Source of the DNA: JBOHDX01 sp050700835
GTDB lineage: Bacteria; Actinomycetota; Actinomycetes; Propionibacteriales; Nocardioidaceae
Direction: 5' to 3'
DNA length: 5,916 bases
Assembly: GCA_050700835.1 (NCBI GenBank)
Contig: JBOHDX010000087.1
Span: 1-5,916 of the forward strand
This document shows positions 4,957-5,916 of the stretch, one piece after another (the stretch's first letter is position 1; each line of letters begins with the position of its first letter). The notes beneath the pieces were generated by a model. That model was given only the letters and a program-made list of their open reading frames with translations. It did no database searches and was not told the DNA's origin. The position numbers and the translations under genes are program-made.

Positions 4957-5721
4957 GTGGCTTCCCTGCTGACCGTGGCGATGTGCGCTGTGCTGGCGCT
5001 CACCGCGCACACGGCGCTGGGTGCGTTGGCGGCGGCCGTGGTGCTGATGCAGCTGGTCCTCGCCGGCGCGGGGTTCGCCCGGCCCGTCCCCTCCCCGTCC
5101 ACCGCGATGGTGGTGGTGGCCGTGGGCTCCGTCGGCGCGACCGCGCTGAGCCTGTTTCCGCATGCGCTGGAGAGCGCGGGACGCAGTGGGATCACGTCGA
5201 CCACGCTGTCCGACGGGACCCTCGACGGAATCGCGCCGGGTGTCGCCGCGATCCTCCTCGGCGGCCTGTTGCGCGAGATGCTCCGCCGCGACGGGCGAGC
5301 CGGGTTGGTCGCCTCGCTGACCGCGGTCGTGAGCGTGGGTGTGATGGCGGTGCTGATGTCGACCTGGGTCGCCCAGCGGCAGTCGTTCGAGGGCGCCGGC
5401 GTGATCCTCGTGGCCGCGTCCGGCCTGGCGATATCCGCACTGTGCTGGTCGCTGCCGGGACCCAGGCCGGTGGCCATGGCCGCCTGCCTGGTGCTGGGAG
5501 GGGTCGCCGGAGGGTTGGTGTGCGTCGTCGCCTCGGCGACCCCCGACTGGACGTTCGGGCTCGCCCTCGGCTTCACGGCGGGCCTGCTGACCATCGCGGC
5601 TCGCACGGCCGCCGAGGCGTGGACGCCGGACGTCTCCGCGAGGATCGGTCTCGAAGCGCTGCTTCCCCTGGCGATGATGGCGCCGCCGGCGTACATCCTG
5701 GCCCGCGTGTTCGTGTTCTAG
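4957..5721 (+). CDS. polytopic membrane protein of unknown function
   Basis: Not recognised beyond being an integral membrane protein; 254 residues. Hydrophobic stretches suggest about eight or nine membrane segments, at roughly 2-20, 22-40, 49-67, 91-107, 116-138, 145-165, 171-193, 199-217 and 233-254. Small Gly/Ala/Val residues dominate. The most polar loops are at about 69-90 (HALESAGRSGITSTTLSDGTLDG, in part) and the basic loop LLREMLRRDGR (104-114), which should be cytoplasmic by the positive-inside rule. There is no cofactor or catalytic motif that I can name. The start is taken as GTG 4957. It has no clear ribosome-binding site, the frame stays open farther upstream, and a non-standard or more distal start is possible. 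The gene lies 47 bases downstream of the moaD-like gene on the same strand, so co-transcription is likely, but a shared function is not shown. Confidence 0.75.
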   Translation: MASLLTVAMCAVLALTAHTALGALAAAVVLMQLVLAGAGFARPVPSPSTAMVVVAVGSVGATALSLFPHALESAGRSGITSTTLSDGTLDGIAPGVAAILLGGLLREMLRRDGRAGLVASLTAVVSVGVMAVLMSTWVAQRQSFEGAGVILVAASGLAISALCWSLPGPRPVAMAACLVLGGVAGGLVCVVASATPDWTFGLALGFTAGLLTIAARTAAEAWTPDVSARIGLEALLPLAMMAPPAYILARVFVF

Positions 5722-5916
5722 CTGGCTGTAGGTCGCGTCAAGTCCGTGGGTGGGCGTGAGCGATCGGTTCCGAAACTCGGAGCTGGTCGACCGCTCCGCC
5801 GTAGTTCCCGGCCCGGACCGCAGCCCAGCCGGGCACCGTCAGCAAGTGGCGCGAACGGGCTGCGCGGAAGCAGCCGCGCCAGCTGGTCGGTGGCCCTGGT
5901 CGACCTGTGCATCCAG
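5722..5916. other. right-edge stretch without a convincing gene
   Basis: No well-supported CDS is seen. A minus-strand open frame over 5718-5912 has an Arg/Pro-rich composition typical of chance frames. On the + strand, after a TAG at 5802-5804, an open frame reaches the window edge and includes TVSKWRERAARK and GGPGRP. This is reminiscent of the helix-turn-helix region of IS630-type transposases but too short and imperfect to call. A perfect 6-bp stem, GGCTGC (5858-5863) with GCAGCC (5870-5875) around a 6-base loop, lies inside it. GGTCGACC occurs at 5785-5792 and again at 5898-5905. Confidence 0.4.

Noticed and set aside
4794..5696. 300-residue minus-strand open frame opposite the membrane-protein gene
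   Set aside because: It has Ala/Pro/Arg/Thr-rich composition with no domain, while the + strand frame shows regular hydrophobic segments typical of a true membrane protein. The + strand frame at 4932-5759 is likewise Arg/Gly-rich and rejected.
5858..5875. Intrinsic terminator of the membrane-protein gene
   Set aside because: The hairpin is perfect but only 6 bp, lies about 137 bases past the stop codon and is not followed by a T-run.
1..5916. tRNA or rRNA genes and riboswitches
   Set aside because: No cloverleaf with a TTCGA-type T-loop, no rRNA-like conserved stretch and no recognisable riboswitch core was seen by eye on either strand.

Overview
The window looks like chromosomal DNA from a high-GC actinobacterium, quite possibly of the Nocardioides/Propionibacteriales type. 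GC content is very high, GTG starts are frequent and third codon positions are GC-rich. It also encodes mycothiol synthase (mycothiol is an actinobacterial thiol) and a GlnR-type orphan response regulator. The genus is inferred from gene content and style, not from any search.

Layout. Bases 1-69 may hold the 3' end of a rightward gene that enters from the left. Three leftward genes follow, read from right to left: glnR (4553 to 3825), mshD (3342 to 2440) and ppk1 (about 2370 to 133). The glnR-mshD neighbourhood is a known actinobacterial arrangement (Mycobacterium tuberculosis Rv0818-Rv0819). To the right of glnR, and divergent from it, are a small MoaD/ThiS-type sulfur-carrier gene (4628-4909) and an unrecognised polytopic membrane protein (4957-5721). 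The last 195 bases contain no convincing gene, only a weak transposase-like reading frame.

The most unusual part is the 482-base gap between glnR and mshD. From about 3404 to 3835 it is almost entirely an ordered repeat array. There are seven direct copies of a 19-base core (GATCCGACAGTTACGCACC), mostly at a 44-base period, and two inverted copies. The whole arrangement (three direct copies plus one inverted copy) is itself duplicated at a 202-base offset, and the second block runs over the glnR stop codon. Each inverted copy can pair with the direct copy beside it to form a long hairpin with a G-rich loop on the + strand.

How the genes fit together. GlnR is the global nitrogen regulator of actinobacteria, MshD makes the last step of mycothiol synthesis, and PPK1 makes inorganic polyphosphate. 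All three are housekeeping or stress-physiology genes on one strand. They may be partly co-transcribed, but the repeat array and its hairpins probably separate glnR from mshD-ppk1 transcriptionally. The short glnR/moaD divergent gap holds a strong imperfect stem-loop and a TATCCT -10-like hexamer for glnR.
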